A program made the translations under genes and the position numbers. Shown here piece after piece: positions 37,262 to 46,043 of a DNA stretch of 64,000 nucleotides. Under the pieces are notes generated by a model that searched no databases, had not been told where the DNA came from, and saw only the letters and a list, made by a program, of their open reading frames with translations. Position 1 is the stretch's first letter. Each line of letters begins with the position of its first letter. The DNA is taken from contig NZ_WUMK01000006.1 in assembly GCF_009827055.1 (NCBI RefSeq), positions 62,001-126,000 on the forward strand. Direction: 5' to 3'. Source of the stretch: Shinella kummerowiae. Lineage in GTDB: Bacteria > Pseudomonadota > Alphaproteobacteria > Rhizobiales > Rhizobiaceae.

Positions 37262-39793
37262 TCAAGCTTCCGTCGCCGGTGTCCCCGGCGTTGCGGTGGC
37301 CACGGCGCGATCCTTCCAATAACGGTTGAGGAAGAGCAGGATCGGACCGCCGATATAGATCGACGAGGTCGTCGCGACGATGACGCCGAACAGCATCGGC
37401 CAGGCGAACGGCTTTACTGTATCGCCACCCCAGATCGCCATCGGCAGCAGCGAGATCGCCACGGCAACGGAGGTGAAGATGCATCGCATGACCACCTGGT
37501 TGATCGACAGGTCGATGAGGTCGGAGAACGGCATCGACTTGTATTTGCGCATGTTCTCTCGCATGCGGTCGTACACCACCACCTTGTCGTTGACCGAATA
37601 GCCGATCAGCGTCAGCACGGCGGCGATGGCCGTCAGGTTGAAGTCGATCTGCATCAGCGAGAAGAAACCGATCATCTTGGTGATGTCCAGGATCAGCGTC
37701 GCAATGGCGCCCACGGCGAAGTGCCATTCGAAGCGCCACCAGATGTAGATCAGGATGGCCAGCATGCCGAGGCCGACGGCCAGGAAGCCGGAACGCGCCA
37801 GTTCCGTGCTGACCGTCGGGCCGACCACTTCCGTGCGCTCGATGCTCGCGTCCGGGATGACTTCGGCAACGGTGTCGCGAACCTTCTGAAGGGCTGCGGT
37901 CTGCACCTCTTCCCCACCCGGCTGGCGCTGGACGCGCACGAGCACGGACGTGCCCTGGCCGAATTCCTGTAGCGCCACTTCGCCGAGGTTCAGGCCTTCC
38001 AGCTTTTCGCGCAGCGGCGCCAGGTTGATCGCCGTCTTGGACGCCGCCTCCACCTGGATACCACCGACGAAGTCGATGCCGTAGTTGAGGCCCGGCGTGA
38101 AGAACAGGATGACCGAGCTTGTCGAGATGAAGGCCGACATGGCGATGGCGATATAGCGGCCGCGCATGAAGGAGAAAGTCGGAATGCTCCAGACTTGGCC
38201 GAAGATCGAATGGATGTCGATCTTCTTCATCTTGCGACGCAGGACCACCTCGCGCATCAGGAAGCGCACGAAGGTGATCGAGGTGAACATCGAGATCGCA
38301 AGGCCGATGATCATGGTGATGGCGAAGCCGCGAACCGGGCCCGAGCCGAACATGAAGAGCAGGATCATGCCGACCATGGTCGTCATGTTGCCGTCGACGA
38401 TGGTCGCATAGGCCTTGTTGAAGCCGACATCGAGCGCCTTGATGGCGCTGGCCCCCGCCGCCGTCTCTTCACGGATACGGGCGTTGATGAGGATGTTGGC
38501 GTCCACCGCCATGCCGATGCCGAGGATGATACCGGCGATACCGGGCAAGGTGAGCGTGGAGCCGAGGATGCCGAGCAGGCCGATCGTCAGGATCGTGTGC
38601 AGCACGAGGCCGAGATTGGCGATGAGGCCCCAGGAACCGTAGAGCACCTGCATCATCACCACGACGGCGAGCAGGCCGGCGAAGCCCGTATAGAGACCCA
38701 TGCGGATCGAGTCCGAACCGAGGTTCGGGCCGACGGTGCGTTCTTCGATGATGGTGAGCGGTGCCGGCAGCGCGCCGGAACGCAGCAGCGCCGAAAGCAC
38801 GGTCGCTTCCTGCGGGTTGAAGTTGCCGGAAATCTGGCCCTGGCCGCCGATGATCGGCTCACGGATGACGGGAGCCGTCAGCACCTTGCCGTCGAGAACG
38901 ATAGCGAAGGGTTTTCCGACATTGGCCTGGGTGATTTCCGCAAACTGCCGCGCGCCGGTCGAATCGAAGCTGAACGAGACGATCGGTTCGTTCGTGCGCT
39001 GGTCGAAGCCGGCCTTGGCATCGGAAAGACGGTCGCCCGAGATGGCGACACGCTCTTCGACGGCGTATTTGCCGGGGTCGTTGGCGCCGGGCAGGATCAT
39101 CACGCCGCGCGGGGCGACGCTGTTCGGATCCACCGACTGGTCGACCATGTGGAAGCTCATCTGCGCGGTCGAACCGAGCAACTGGCGCAGGCGCGTCGGA
39201 TCCTGGAGACCCGGCAGCTGCACGAGGATGCGGTCGCCGCCCACACGCTGGATCAGCGGTTCGGCCACGCCGACCTGGTCGACGCGGCGGCGGATGATTT
39301 CAAGGCTCTGCTCGACGGCAGCCGACATGCGTTCGTTGATGCCGGCCTCCGTCAGCGTGACGTTGATCACGAGGTCGCTGGTCGCGACGTCGATATCGGA
39401 GGAGCCGCCGCCGAAGCCGAGCGTGGAGGTCGGCGTCGCGAGCTTGCGCACTTCCGGCAGCACCTTGTCGAGTGCCGCCTGATCGGGGAGCGTCACCGTC
39501 AGCGTCGTGCCGGCAAGGCGCGCCGCCGAGGCGCGTTCGCCGGCCGTGCGCAGGATGGCGCGCGTGTCGTTGAGCAGCGAATCCATGCGCGCCTTGCGCA
39601 GCGCTGCGGAATCAACCTCGAGCACGAGGTGCGAACCGCCCTTCAGGTCGAGACCGAGGGTGACAGGGTTGGCGGGCAGATAACGCCCGTATTTCGCCTG
39701 CTGCTCAGGCGTCAGCACGTTGGGCACCGCCGCGAGCATCCCGAAGAGGATGATGACGGCGGAGATAAACAATGCCCATTTGGAGGTTTTCAT
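37262..39793 (-). CDS. secDF: Protein translocase subunit SecDF (fused)
   Basis: Proton-driven accessory unit of the SecYEG channel that helps pull exported proteins into the periplasm. It has 843 residues from the ATG at 39793, a SecD-SecF fusion with 12 expected transmembrane helices. SecD hallmarks are VTLGLDLKGGSHLVLEVD (about residue 43-60) and the P1 region with RRRVDQVGVAEPLIQRVGGDRILVQLPG. The SecF half begins near residue 540 (GLNYGIDFVGGIQVE) and ends VVTTSSIYIGGPILLFLNRYWKDR. A GTG four codons earlier is in frame, but the GGAAC before the ATG favours the ATG. Confidence 0.97.
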   Translation of the reverse strand: MKTSKWALFISAVIILFGMLAAVPNVLTPEQQAKYGRYLPANPVTLGLDLKGGSHLVLEVDSAALRKARMDSLLNDTRAILRTAGERASAARLAGTTLTVTLPDQAALDKVLPEVRKLATPTSTLGFGGGSSDIDVATSDLVINVTLTEAGINERMSAAVEQSLEIIRRRVDQVGVAEPLIQRVGGDRILVQLPGLQDPTRLRQLLGSTAQMSFHMVDQSVDPNSVAPRGVMILPGANDPGKYAVEERVAISGDRLSDAKAGFDQRTNEPIVSFSFDSTGARQFAEITQANVGKPFAIVLDGKVLTAPVIREPIIGGQGQISGNFNPQEATVLSALLRSGALPAPLTIIEERTVGPNLGSDSIRMGLYTGFAGLLAVVVMMQVLYGSWGLIANLGLVLHTILTIGLLGILGSTLTLPGIAGIILGIGMAVDANILINARIREETAAGASAIKALDVGFNKAYATIVDGNMTTMVGMILLFMFGSGPVRGFAITMIIGLAISMFTSITFVRFLMREVVLRRKMKKIDIHSIFGQVWSIPTFSFMRGRYIAIAMSAFISTSSVILFFTPGLNYGIDFVGGIQVEAASKTAINLAPLREKLEGLNLGEVALQEFGQGTSVLVRVQRQPGGEEVQTAALQKVRDTVAEVIPDASIERTEVVGPTVSTELARSGFLAVGLGMLAILIYIWWRFEWHFAVGAIATLILDITKMIGFFSLMQIDFNLTAIAAVLTLIGYSVNDKVVVYDRMRENMRKYKSMPFSDLIDLSINQVVMRCIFTSVAVAISLLPMAIWGGDTVKPFAWPMLFGVIVATTSSIYIGGPILLFLNRYWKDRAVATATPGTPATEA

Positions 39794-39897
39794 GGGTTGT
39801 TCCACTTAACTGCCGGACAGGCGCGACAGGTTTGCCGGCGCCGTCCGTGGGATCGGAATTTCTGTTCGATGGCGCGGCGCCGAAGCGCCACAAGGCC

Positions 39898-40287
39898 TCA
39901 GGCGGCAAGAGCCGGAGGCGCACGGCTGCGGAAGGATGCCGGACCGGAGCGCCCCGGAGCAGCATCGTCAACGGCAGAAAAAGCCTCGTCCAAGGCGATT
40001 TCAAAGGGGTAAAGCAGCGTGCCGGCACCCGCGACAAGCGCCTTGCCGCCAGCATCGCCTTCCGGCAGGCCGGCCTTTGCCTTGGCGATTCGCCGCTCGG
40101 CATGGCCGCTTGCCGGGAACCACAGGTCGTCGGCGGCAGACAGCGGTGACGGCGCAACGCCGCCCTCGGCGGCCGTACGGTCGGGGTGGTCGGCTGTGCG
40201 CGTCGTATCCGGCAGGGAGAATTGCGACAGGAACAGGGTAACGAGCAGCACGAGGAAGCCGACGGGTGCAAAACCCCGCTCCCACAT
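39898..40287 (-). CDS. Small single-pass membrane protein, unknown function
   Basis: Not recognised. It has 129 residues from the ATG at 40287 (MWERGFAPVGFLVLLVTLFLSQF), with a GAGG site five bases before. There is one N-terminal transmembrane segment (about residue 6-22), then a periplasmic or cytoplasmic tail rich in Ala, Pro and Asp. The frame extends up to 40386 without a better start. It lies on the same strand between the ATPase gene (170 bases upstream) and secDF (about 105 bases downstream). The coding call rests on the ribosome site and the hydrophobic segment only. Confidence 0.55.
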   Translation of the reverse strand: MWERGFAPVGFLVLLVTLFLSQFSLPDTTRTADHPDRTAAEGGVAPSPLSAADDLWFPASGHAERRIAKAKAGLPEGDAGGKALVAGAGTLLYPFEIALDEAFSAVDDAAPGRSGPASFRSRAPPALAA

Positions 40288-40457
40288 GCTCGCCTCTTTC
40301 CCGGTCCTCATCATCATGCCTGTCCGTTTTGCGAAGGCGGAACACCACGCGAAGCAGGCTTCGCGGCGGTGCAGATGGTGCGCCAAGAACCACTTACCGC
40401 CCGGCGAGTCAAGTTCCGGGCGTCAACGCCTGCCTGAGAAACCAAACGTTTCAGCCC

Positions 40458-43400
40458 TCACAATTCATGCAGCGTGACGTCCGGGCAGGCTTCCAGCGCC
40501 AGATCGCGCAAATGCTGGTGGTGTGTCAGGTAGATCACCTGGCCACCCTTCGCCATATCGCCCATCACGCGCAGCGCATTGAGGGCACGGCGATCGTCGA
40601 AGGTCTCCATGATGTCATCGGCGATGAAGGGCGCGATCTCCCGGCTGGCAGCGATCTCGTGATAGCCGGCCACGCGCAGTGCCAGATAGAGCTGGAAGCG
40701 CGTGCCCTTGGAAAGGTCCTTGGCGAGTTTCGAGCCGCCGGAGGCGGCATTGACGACGAGAAACTCGCCGTCCTTCTCCAGCACCGTCGAAAGGCCGGCA
40801 TATTCGCCGCCGGTGATGTCACGGAACGTTTTCGAGGCCCGCTCCATCATGGCGCTGCGGTGGCGCTCGCGGTAGAGCCGCAACGCCTGCTCCGCCGCCA
40901 GGATGCCGGCGCGCGTCGCCAGATACCGCCGCGACTTTTCCGCAAGCTCGATCAGCGCCGTGCGCCGTCGCTCCTCCAGCGCCGCCGCCTCGTCGCTGCC
41001 GGCGACCCGCGACAGAGCTTCCTGTGCCCGTGCCCGTGCCAGATGCTGCTCCTCCACCGCGCGGTCGAGGCCTTCCAGCCGCGTCGAGAGGTCCGCCCTC
41101 TCCCCCGCCAGCTGATCGTCGTCAACCGCCGAAAGCAGCGCTTCGGCCTCCTCGACCGTTTCGGTGCGCATCTGCTGCACCAGATCGCGCGCCGCATCCT
41201 CGATGCGACCGAGAACATCGTCCCGCTTGCGATAGGCCTCGAGCAGGAGATCGGCCTCGGCAAGGCTGTCGCAGCCGAGGAAGGCGAAGATTTCCGCAAG
41301 CCGCGACGTCAGGACGGCGCGGCGCTCGTCCAGCGCCCTCTCCTCTTCTTCAAGCCTTGCCAATACCTTGTCGATCGCCTCGCCGCGCTCGTGGACGGTT
41401 TTGGCGGCGGCAAGCCGTTGGCCAAGGCCCGCAACGGTAGACAGCGGGTCTTCCGCCTGGAACGGCTCGGAAAGCCGTTCGGCAAGCCGACGGGCATGGT
41501 TGCCGTAGTCCTGCTGGTCACGGCGCATTCCGGCGATGCGATGGTCGAACTCACGCCGCCGCTCAACATTCTGGGCAAGCGTTTGCAAGGTCGGAAGAAG
41601 CGCCGCCAGACGCTCCGGCTCGGCAGGCGCCGTCTCTGTTGCAAGCCAGGTGCCGGCGATCGCGTTGTCCCAGGCCTCCTGCCACGCCGCGAGTGCCGAA
41701 GCAGCCTCCTCCGCCGCCTTCCGGCGCGTTTCCAGATCGGCTTTTGCGCGCGCCAGATGCTCAACCGCGGCAAGGCGCTGTGCACGCGCGGCCTTCAAAG
41801 CCTCCAAACGGTCTTCAGCAAGGAACAGGACTTCGTCGACGGCTACGTCTTGCTGAGGGGCGCTACCAAGGAGAGTATGGAACCGGGCACGCAAGGCGCG
41901 CGCCTCCGTCTCGACCAGATCAACCTGGATCTCCTGCTGCGCGAGGCTGCCGTGTTTTTCCAGCGTCACCGACCGTTGCTCGAGCCAGGCGCTCATCTGC
42001 GCGAGCGGCGTTTCGCCAGGCAGGCCCATAGAGCTGGCGAGCGAAGACACCTCGGCGTCGATTTCCGCGCTCACCTGCTCCAGCCGCGTGGCTTCGGCGC
42101 CAAACGTCCGCAGCCGGGCCGCACCCTCTGCTGCGGTGCGTTCGAGAACGCGCAGCTCCGAAAGGCGATCGGCATTGCGCAGGCGCGCATCCCTGGCGCG
42201 GTCATCCTCACGCATGGCGTGCTCGAAGGTCGCCGCAGAATCGCTGTCAAGGACGGCGAGATGCCTTTGCCAAACGGTCTCTCGTATCGCCCGAAGCTGG
42301 TCCGCACGCTCCTCTCCCGTCGCACCGGTCGTTTGCTGCAGGGCCTCGAGCGTCGCCGTGGCGGACTTTATGTCCAGTTCCAGCGCCGTGACCTGCTCCT
42401 GTTGGCGATGCAAGGCCTCGGCGGCCGCATTGGACCTCTTGCGCAATGTTTCCAGCTCCGCCGCCCCGGGGACGGCAAGCCCCTCCAGCGCCGCTGCCGT
42501 GCCGGACCAGGGTGCGAGGCGTGCCATCGCGCTGTCCGCCTCCTGCCGCGCAAGAGCGACAAGACGGCGGACTTCGCGCAGGCGTGCCGGGAGATCGCCG
42601 GAACGGGCGGCGCGCAGGGCCGCGCCGAGCGTGGACAGAAGCGCGTCGTCGCGGCCCGCATCCTCGTCCGAAACGGCGCCCGCCTTGCTGCCGGTCGCAG
42701 TCAATGACTTTTCCGCTTCGGCGCGCTCCCGAAGGGCCGCTTCGGAGCGTTCGACTAGCGCCGTTCGCCGCGACAGGAGGGTTGCGAGCTTTTCGCCCAG
42801 GCCGGGTGGCAGCAGGGTTTCCGCAGGATCGGCATCCGGCGAAAGGCCGAGCGCGGCAATGCCCGCGCCGATCGTCGCAACGACGCGGTCGCGCTCCGCC
42901 TCGCGGGAGGACAGGTCCATCGCCGCGGTCCGGAAGCGGGCTTCGAGAGCAGAGCCGGCAAGCGCCGCAATGTCCGCCTCCGCCGCAAGCGCGGCATCGT
43001 CCTCGGAAAGTGCTGCACGCTCCTCGACATGGCGCTCACGCTCGGCTTCGACCCGCGCGGCCCGCGCCGCGATCTCGGCCTCCTCGCGCGCCAGTTCACC
43101 CGAAAGCGCGCGCCAGGCCATTGGCGGGGAATCGCCGAGATCGAAGGCCCCGAGTTCCGTCCGCAGGGCGCGCAGGCGCCGGAGATAGGGCAGCGCGGAA
43201 AGGCTGCGCTCCACCAGCGCCAAGGCGGCGCGCATGCGGGAGCGGGCGGCGGTCACCTCCTCGTGCCGCTGGGCGGCGGCGTCGCGGTCGCGCACCAGAA
43301 TGCCGTAGTCGCGGGCGGCCACGTCGAGCGTCTTGCGTTCCGCGGCCAGCGCCTCGATCTCCGCCTTCAGCGCCGAGAGGCCGTGTTTACGCCCGGACGG

Positions 43401-43928
43401 GCGATAGAATTCGTCGGCTTCCAGCTTCAGCGCGGCAAGTCCCGAGGCCATGTCGGATAGGCCGGAGCTCGCCGAAAACAGCATCGAGCCGAGTTCACCC
43501 TCGCTCTTCAGGATGTCTTCACCGCCCTTTTCGATGCTCTCGTCGTCCAGCGAGAACATCGTGCGGTAGGCGTTGCGGTCCATGCCGCCGAGCACGGAGG
43601 CGAAAAGCGTGTCCGGCAACGGCCGGTCATCGACGGAAACGAGCGAGGCCTGATTGCGTTTCAGGCGATAGGCGTCGTGGTGTTCGCCGCCGATGGAAAG
43701 CCGGCCGCCGACGCGCATCAGTGAATAGGGGTGTAGAAAGCCGTAGGCACTCGATTTCTCGATACCGAAGAGCAGGTCGAGATAGGCGGAGAACAGGGTG
43801 GATTTGCCGGCCTCGTTGGGGCCGTGCACGAGGTGGAAATCCGGTTTTCCCGGCCGCACCGGGCCGAAATCGAGACTGCGATCGGTGAATTTTCCATAGC
43901 GGACGAGGTCGAGGCGATCGAGGCGCAT
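40458..43928 (-). CDS. YhaN/SbcC-like AAA ATPase
   Basis: Rad50/SMC-like ATPase of the YhaN type, expected to act with the adjacent phosphoesterase on DNA ends. It has 1156 residues. Walker A is GPNEAGKST at residues 36-44. Residues about 170-990 are Ala/Glu/Arg/Leu-rich and strongly predicted coiled coil, with interruptions. The C-terminal head has the signature LSKGTRFQLYLALRVAG, Walker B in APFIADDIMETFDD and a switch histidine in YLTHHQHL. There is no CxxC zinc hook of the classical Rad50/SbcC type that I can see. It starts 6 bases after the stop of the phosphoesterase gene. Confidence 0.9.
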   Translation of the reverse strand: MRLDRLDLVRYGKFTDRSLDFGPVRPGKPDFHLVHGPNEAGKSTLFSAYLDLLFGIEKSSAYGFLHPYSLMRVGGRLSIGGEHHDAYRLKRNQASLVSVDDRPLPDTLFASVLGGMDRNAYRTMFSLDDESIEKGGEDILKSEGELGSMLFSASSGLSDMASGLAALKLEADEFYRPSGRKHGLSALKAEIEALAAERKTLDVAARDYGILVRDRDAAAQRHEEVTAARSRMRAALALVERSLSALPYLRRLRALRTELGAFDLGDSPPMAWRALSGELAREEAEIAARAARVEAERERHVEERAALSEDDAALAAEADIAALAGSALEARFRTAAMDLSSREAERDRVVATIGAGIAALGLSPDADPAETLLPPGLGEKLATLLSRRTALVERSEAALRERAEAEKSLTATGSKAGAVSDEDAGRDDALLSTLGAALRAARSGDLPARLREVRRLVALARQEADSAMARLAPWSGTAAALEGLAVPGAAELETLRKRSNAAAEALHRQQEQVTALELDIKSATATLEALQQTTGATGEERADQLRAIRETVWQRHLAVLDSDSAATFEHAMREDDRARDARLRNADRLSELRVLERTAAEGAARLRTFGAEATRLEQVSAEIDAEVSSLASSMGLPGETPLAQMSAWLEQRSVTLEKHGSLAQQEIQVDLVETEARALRARFHTLLGSAPQQDVAVDEVLFLAEDRLEALKAARAQRLAAVEHLARAKADLETRRKAAEEAASALAAWQEAWDNAIAGTWLATETAPAEPERLAALLPTLQTLAQNVERRREFDHRIAGMRRDQQDYGNHARRLAERLSEPFQAEDPLSTVAGLGQRLAAAKTVHERGEAIDKVLARLEEEERALDERRAVLTSRLAEIFAFLGCDSLAEADLLLEAYRKRDDVLGRIEDAARDLVQQMRTETVEEAEALLSAVDDDQLAGERADLSTRLEGLDRAVEEQHLARARAQEALSRVAGSDEAAALEERRRTALIELAEKSRRYLATRAGILAAEQALRLYRERHRSAMMERASKTFRDITGGEYAGLSTVLEKDGEFLVVNAASGGSKLAKDLSKGTRFQLYLALRVAGYHEIAASREIAPFIADDIMETFDDRRALNALRVMGDMAKGGQVIYLTHHQHLRDLALEACPDVTLHEL

Positions 43929-43933
43929 GGCGT

Positions 43934-45202
43934 CTACGTCCTCTCGCCGTCGCCGCCGAGGCGGGCAAGCACGGCATCGGAACCCTGAAGGGCGAGGTCG
44001 GAGAGCAACGCCTCCTCCGCCGTTTCATCCGCCGCCAACAGGCTGCGCGCCTCCTTCGGCAGTTGGCGCAGGAGGTCGCTCACGGTCTCGCGCAGTTCCT
44101 CGCGAAAGGCATGGCTCTGCACCACATCCTCATGCATCAGCCGCGAAAGCTCGGTGACCGGCCCGGCATCGGCACTGCTGGCCGCCAGCGGCAGGGAAAC
44201 GGCCAGTTCCACCGCCTCGATCCAGCAGTCGCCAAGCGAGGCGGCGAGGTTCTGCAATTCGCCGAGCAACAGATCCTCGTCGCGGCGCAGGCGCCAGGCA
44301 AGCGGCGTGGCGCCGGTCAGGATGAGCCGCGCAACGAGATGCGCGCCGGCGGCGGCCTCCCTCGCCCGCGCCAGAACGGTTTCGGCACGGTCAAGCATGC
44401 CGCGCCAGTCGTCGATGCCGGCAAGATCGAGCGTCAACCGCTCGAACATTGCGACGGCAACGCCATGCTCCTCGCAGGTGATCGTGCCATCCTCCGCGAC
44501 GGTCGCGAGCGTCACGCCTTTCGCGCCGCCCTCGTTGATGTCGCGCCCTTGCGGATTGCCGGGCATGACGATCCACGGCTTTTCCAGATGCACCCGTCGC
44601 TGGTGGATATGGCCGAGCGCCCAGTAGTCGAAACCATGCGCGGCGAGGTCCGTAATGCTCGTGGGCGCATAGGGATCATGGCTGCTCGCACCGGCGAGGC
44701 TCGTGTGCATGAGGCCGATATTGACGGCGTCCGCCACCGGTCCGCGATAGGTCGGCAGCAGCGAGGTGGGCGCGTGCGGCTGGGCGAAGCTGACGCCGTG
44801 CATGTGAATTTCCCGACCGTTGCCGAGCGCACCCGCTTTCACCGGTTTGCCGCGTCCGTCGAAGACATGCACGTTCGCTGGGAAGGTCAGTTCGCGGGTG
44901 ATCTGCGACTGCGCATCGTGGTTGCCGCGAATGAGAAAGACGCGGATGCCGGCCGTCTCCAGCCGGCGCATCTGCCCCATCAGGAAGAGCGCCGTCGCCA
45001 TCGAGGTCTGCGAACCGTCATAGAGGTCGCCGGCGACGATGACGGCATCCACCGCTTGCGCAATGGCGAGGTCGACGATGCGTTCCAGCGCCTTGCGCGT
45101 CGCGCCGCGCACGAGATCGCCGAGCTCGGCATTGCGCAGGGCGAGCGAGGTGAGTGGCGAATCGAGATGCAGGTCTGCGGTGTGAATGAAGCGGAAAGGC
45201 AT
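43934..45202 (-). CDS. YhaO/SbcD-like metallophosphoesterase (DNA repair exonuclease)
   Basis: Mre11/SbcD-family nuclease of the YhaO type. It has 422 residues. All metal-binding motifs of the calcineurin-like fold are present in the first 200 residues: HTADLHLDSPLTSL (residue 7), VIVAGDLYDGSQ (about 53), IRGNHDAQSQ (about 92) and YWALGHIHQRRVHLEKPW (about 193). The C-terminal half is an all-helical cap/adaptor that would contact the ATPase. It is the first gene of a two-gene operon with the YhaN-like ATPase and together they should form a Rad50-Mre11-like complex. Confidence 0.92.
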   Translation of the reverse strand: MPFRFIHTADLHLDSPLTSLALRNAELGDLVRGATRKALERIVDLAIAQAVDAVIVAGDLYDGSQTSMATALFLMGQMRRLETAGIRVFLIRGNHDAQSQITRELTFPANVHVFDGRGKPVKAGALGNGREIHMHGVSFAQPHAPTSLLPTYRGPVADAVNIGLMHTSLAGASSHDPYAPTSITDLAAHGFDYWALGHIHQRRVHLEKPWIVMPGNPQGRDINEGGAKGVTLATVAEDGTITCEEHGVAVAMFERLTLDLAGIDDWRGMLDRAETVLARAREAAAGAHLVARLILTGATPLAWRLRRDEDLLLGELQNLAASLGDCWIEAVELAVSLPLAASSADAGPVTELSRLMHEDVVQSHAFREELRETVSDLLRQLPKEARSLLAADETAEEALLSDLALQGSDAVLARLGGDGERT

Positions 45203-45395
45203 GGCCGGACAATCGCCTCAGCCCTCCCGCCGGTCAATGCTTGCAGCAACGTCGGCCGGGTTATGCAGGAAAGAAATCAATCCGCCCTGAAAAGGCCGGA
45301 GAAGGCATAGGAAAAACGCCCTTTGCCTGACCGTTCGCATTTACACGCATCGTTCAATATCTATGATCAAATTATCCGGAAAACTTCACAATCAT

Positions 45396-45424
45396 TTGAC
45401 ATGGTCCCTCATAATACCTATATT
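45396..45424 (+). promoter_or_regulatory. Sigma-70-type promoter of the MarR gene
   Basis: TTGACA (45396-45401), a 17-base spacer and TATATT (45419-45424), an almost consensus promoter. Transcription would begin at about 45430-45432, right at the ATG of the downstream gene. Confidence 0.75.
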
Positions 45425-45431
45425 TCCCCTC

Positions 45432-45926
45432 ATGAGTAGCACGATAGAAATCTCCCAGGGCATGTTCAAACTCTACCATCAGGTCAGCCGCCTGGTGAAT
45501 GAGTGCATGATGGACGAAGGTGTATCGCTCGCCCGCAGCAAGTTCCTGCTTCTTCTGGAATGTCAGGGCCCGCAGCGGTCGACGGATATTGCCTGTGCGC
45601 TTGGTTTCGCCCCTCGCACGGTGACGGAAGCGATCGATGGTCTCGAGCGTGACAAGCTGGTCAAGCGCGAGCCGGACCCGAAGGACCGTCGCGCCAAGAT
45701 CGTCTCGATTACGGATACCGGCCGGACGGTGATCTCCGCCGCCCAGCAGCCGCAGCACAAAATGATCGAGGCCATCTTCAACGCCCTCACCGAGGAACAG
45801 AAGCAGCAGCTGAAGGACATCATCGGCTGTCTCAGCGAGAAGACCGACGCGCTGCAGCGGGAAAGAGACAAGGCGGAGGGCGGAGCCGAAGCGGCACCCG
45901 CTCGTTCCTTGCAAGCCGTCGGCTAA
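45432..45926 (+). CDS. MarR-family transcriptional regulator
   Basis: Winged-helix regulator with 164 residues from the ATG at 45432 (MSSTIEISQGMFKLYHQVSRLVNE). The DNA-binding domain is clear (SRSKFLLLLE-like start, QRSTDIACALGFAPRTVTEAIDGLERDKLVKREPDPKDRRAKIVSITDTGR, about 55-105). A helical C-terminus follows. The frame stays open to an ATG at 45363, but the consensus promoter lies inside that stretch, so the shorter start is better and implies a leaderless mRNA. No regulated efflux or metabolic gene is adjacent on this strand; a strong terminator follows. Confidence 0.9.
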   Translation: MSSTIEISQGMFKLYHQVSRLVNECMMDEGVSLARSKFLLLLECQGPQRSTDIACALGFAPRTVTEAIDGLERDKLVKREPDPKDRRAKIVSITDTGRTVISAAQQPQHKMIEAIFNALTEEQKQQLKDIIGCLSEKTDALQRERDKAEGGAEAAPARSLQAVG

Positions 45927-45948
45927 GCCCGCCGACCTCACGAATGAC

Positions 45949-45980
45949 AAAAGGCCGGGATCTCGCGATCCCGGCCTTTT
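45949..45980. terminator. Bidirectional terminator between MarR and phytase-like genes
   Basis: Perfect 14-bp stem AAAAGGCCGGGATC / GATCCCGGCCTTTT with a four-base loop. It gives a T-run on both strands and lies between two converging genes. Confidence 0.95.
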
Positions 45981-46043
45981 CATTTTGGCATTCCGCCAGG
46001 CACCGCGCCTCCCCCCAAGAGGAAGAGGCGCCGCGCTTTGGTA

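Noticed and set aside
42088-43888. Long frames (366 and 480 residues) on the plus strand inside the YhaN-like gene
   Set aside because: They are Arg/Ala/Ser/Pro-rich mirror frames of a coiled-coil gene, with no start signals or family match.
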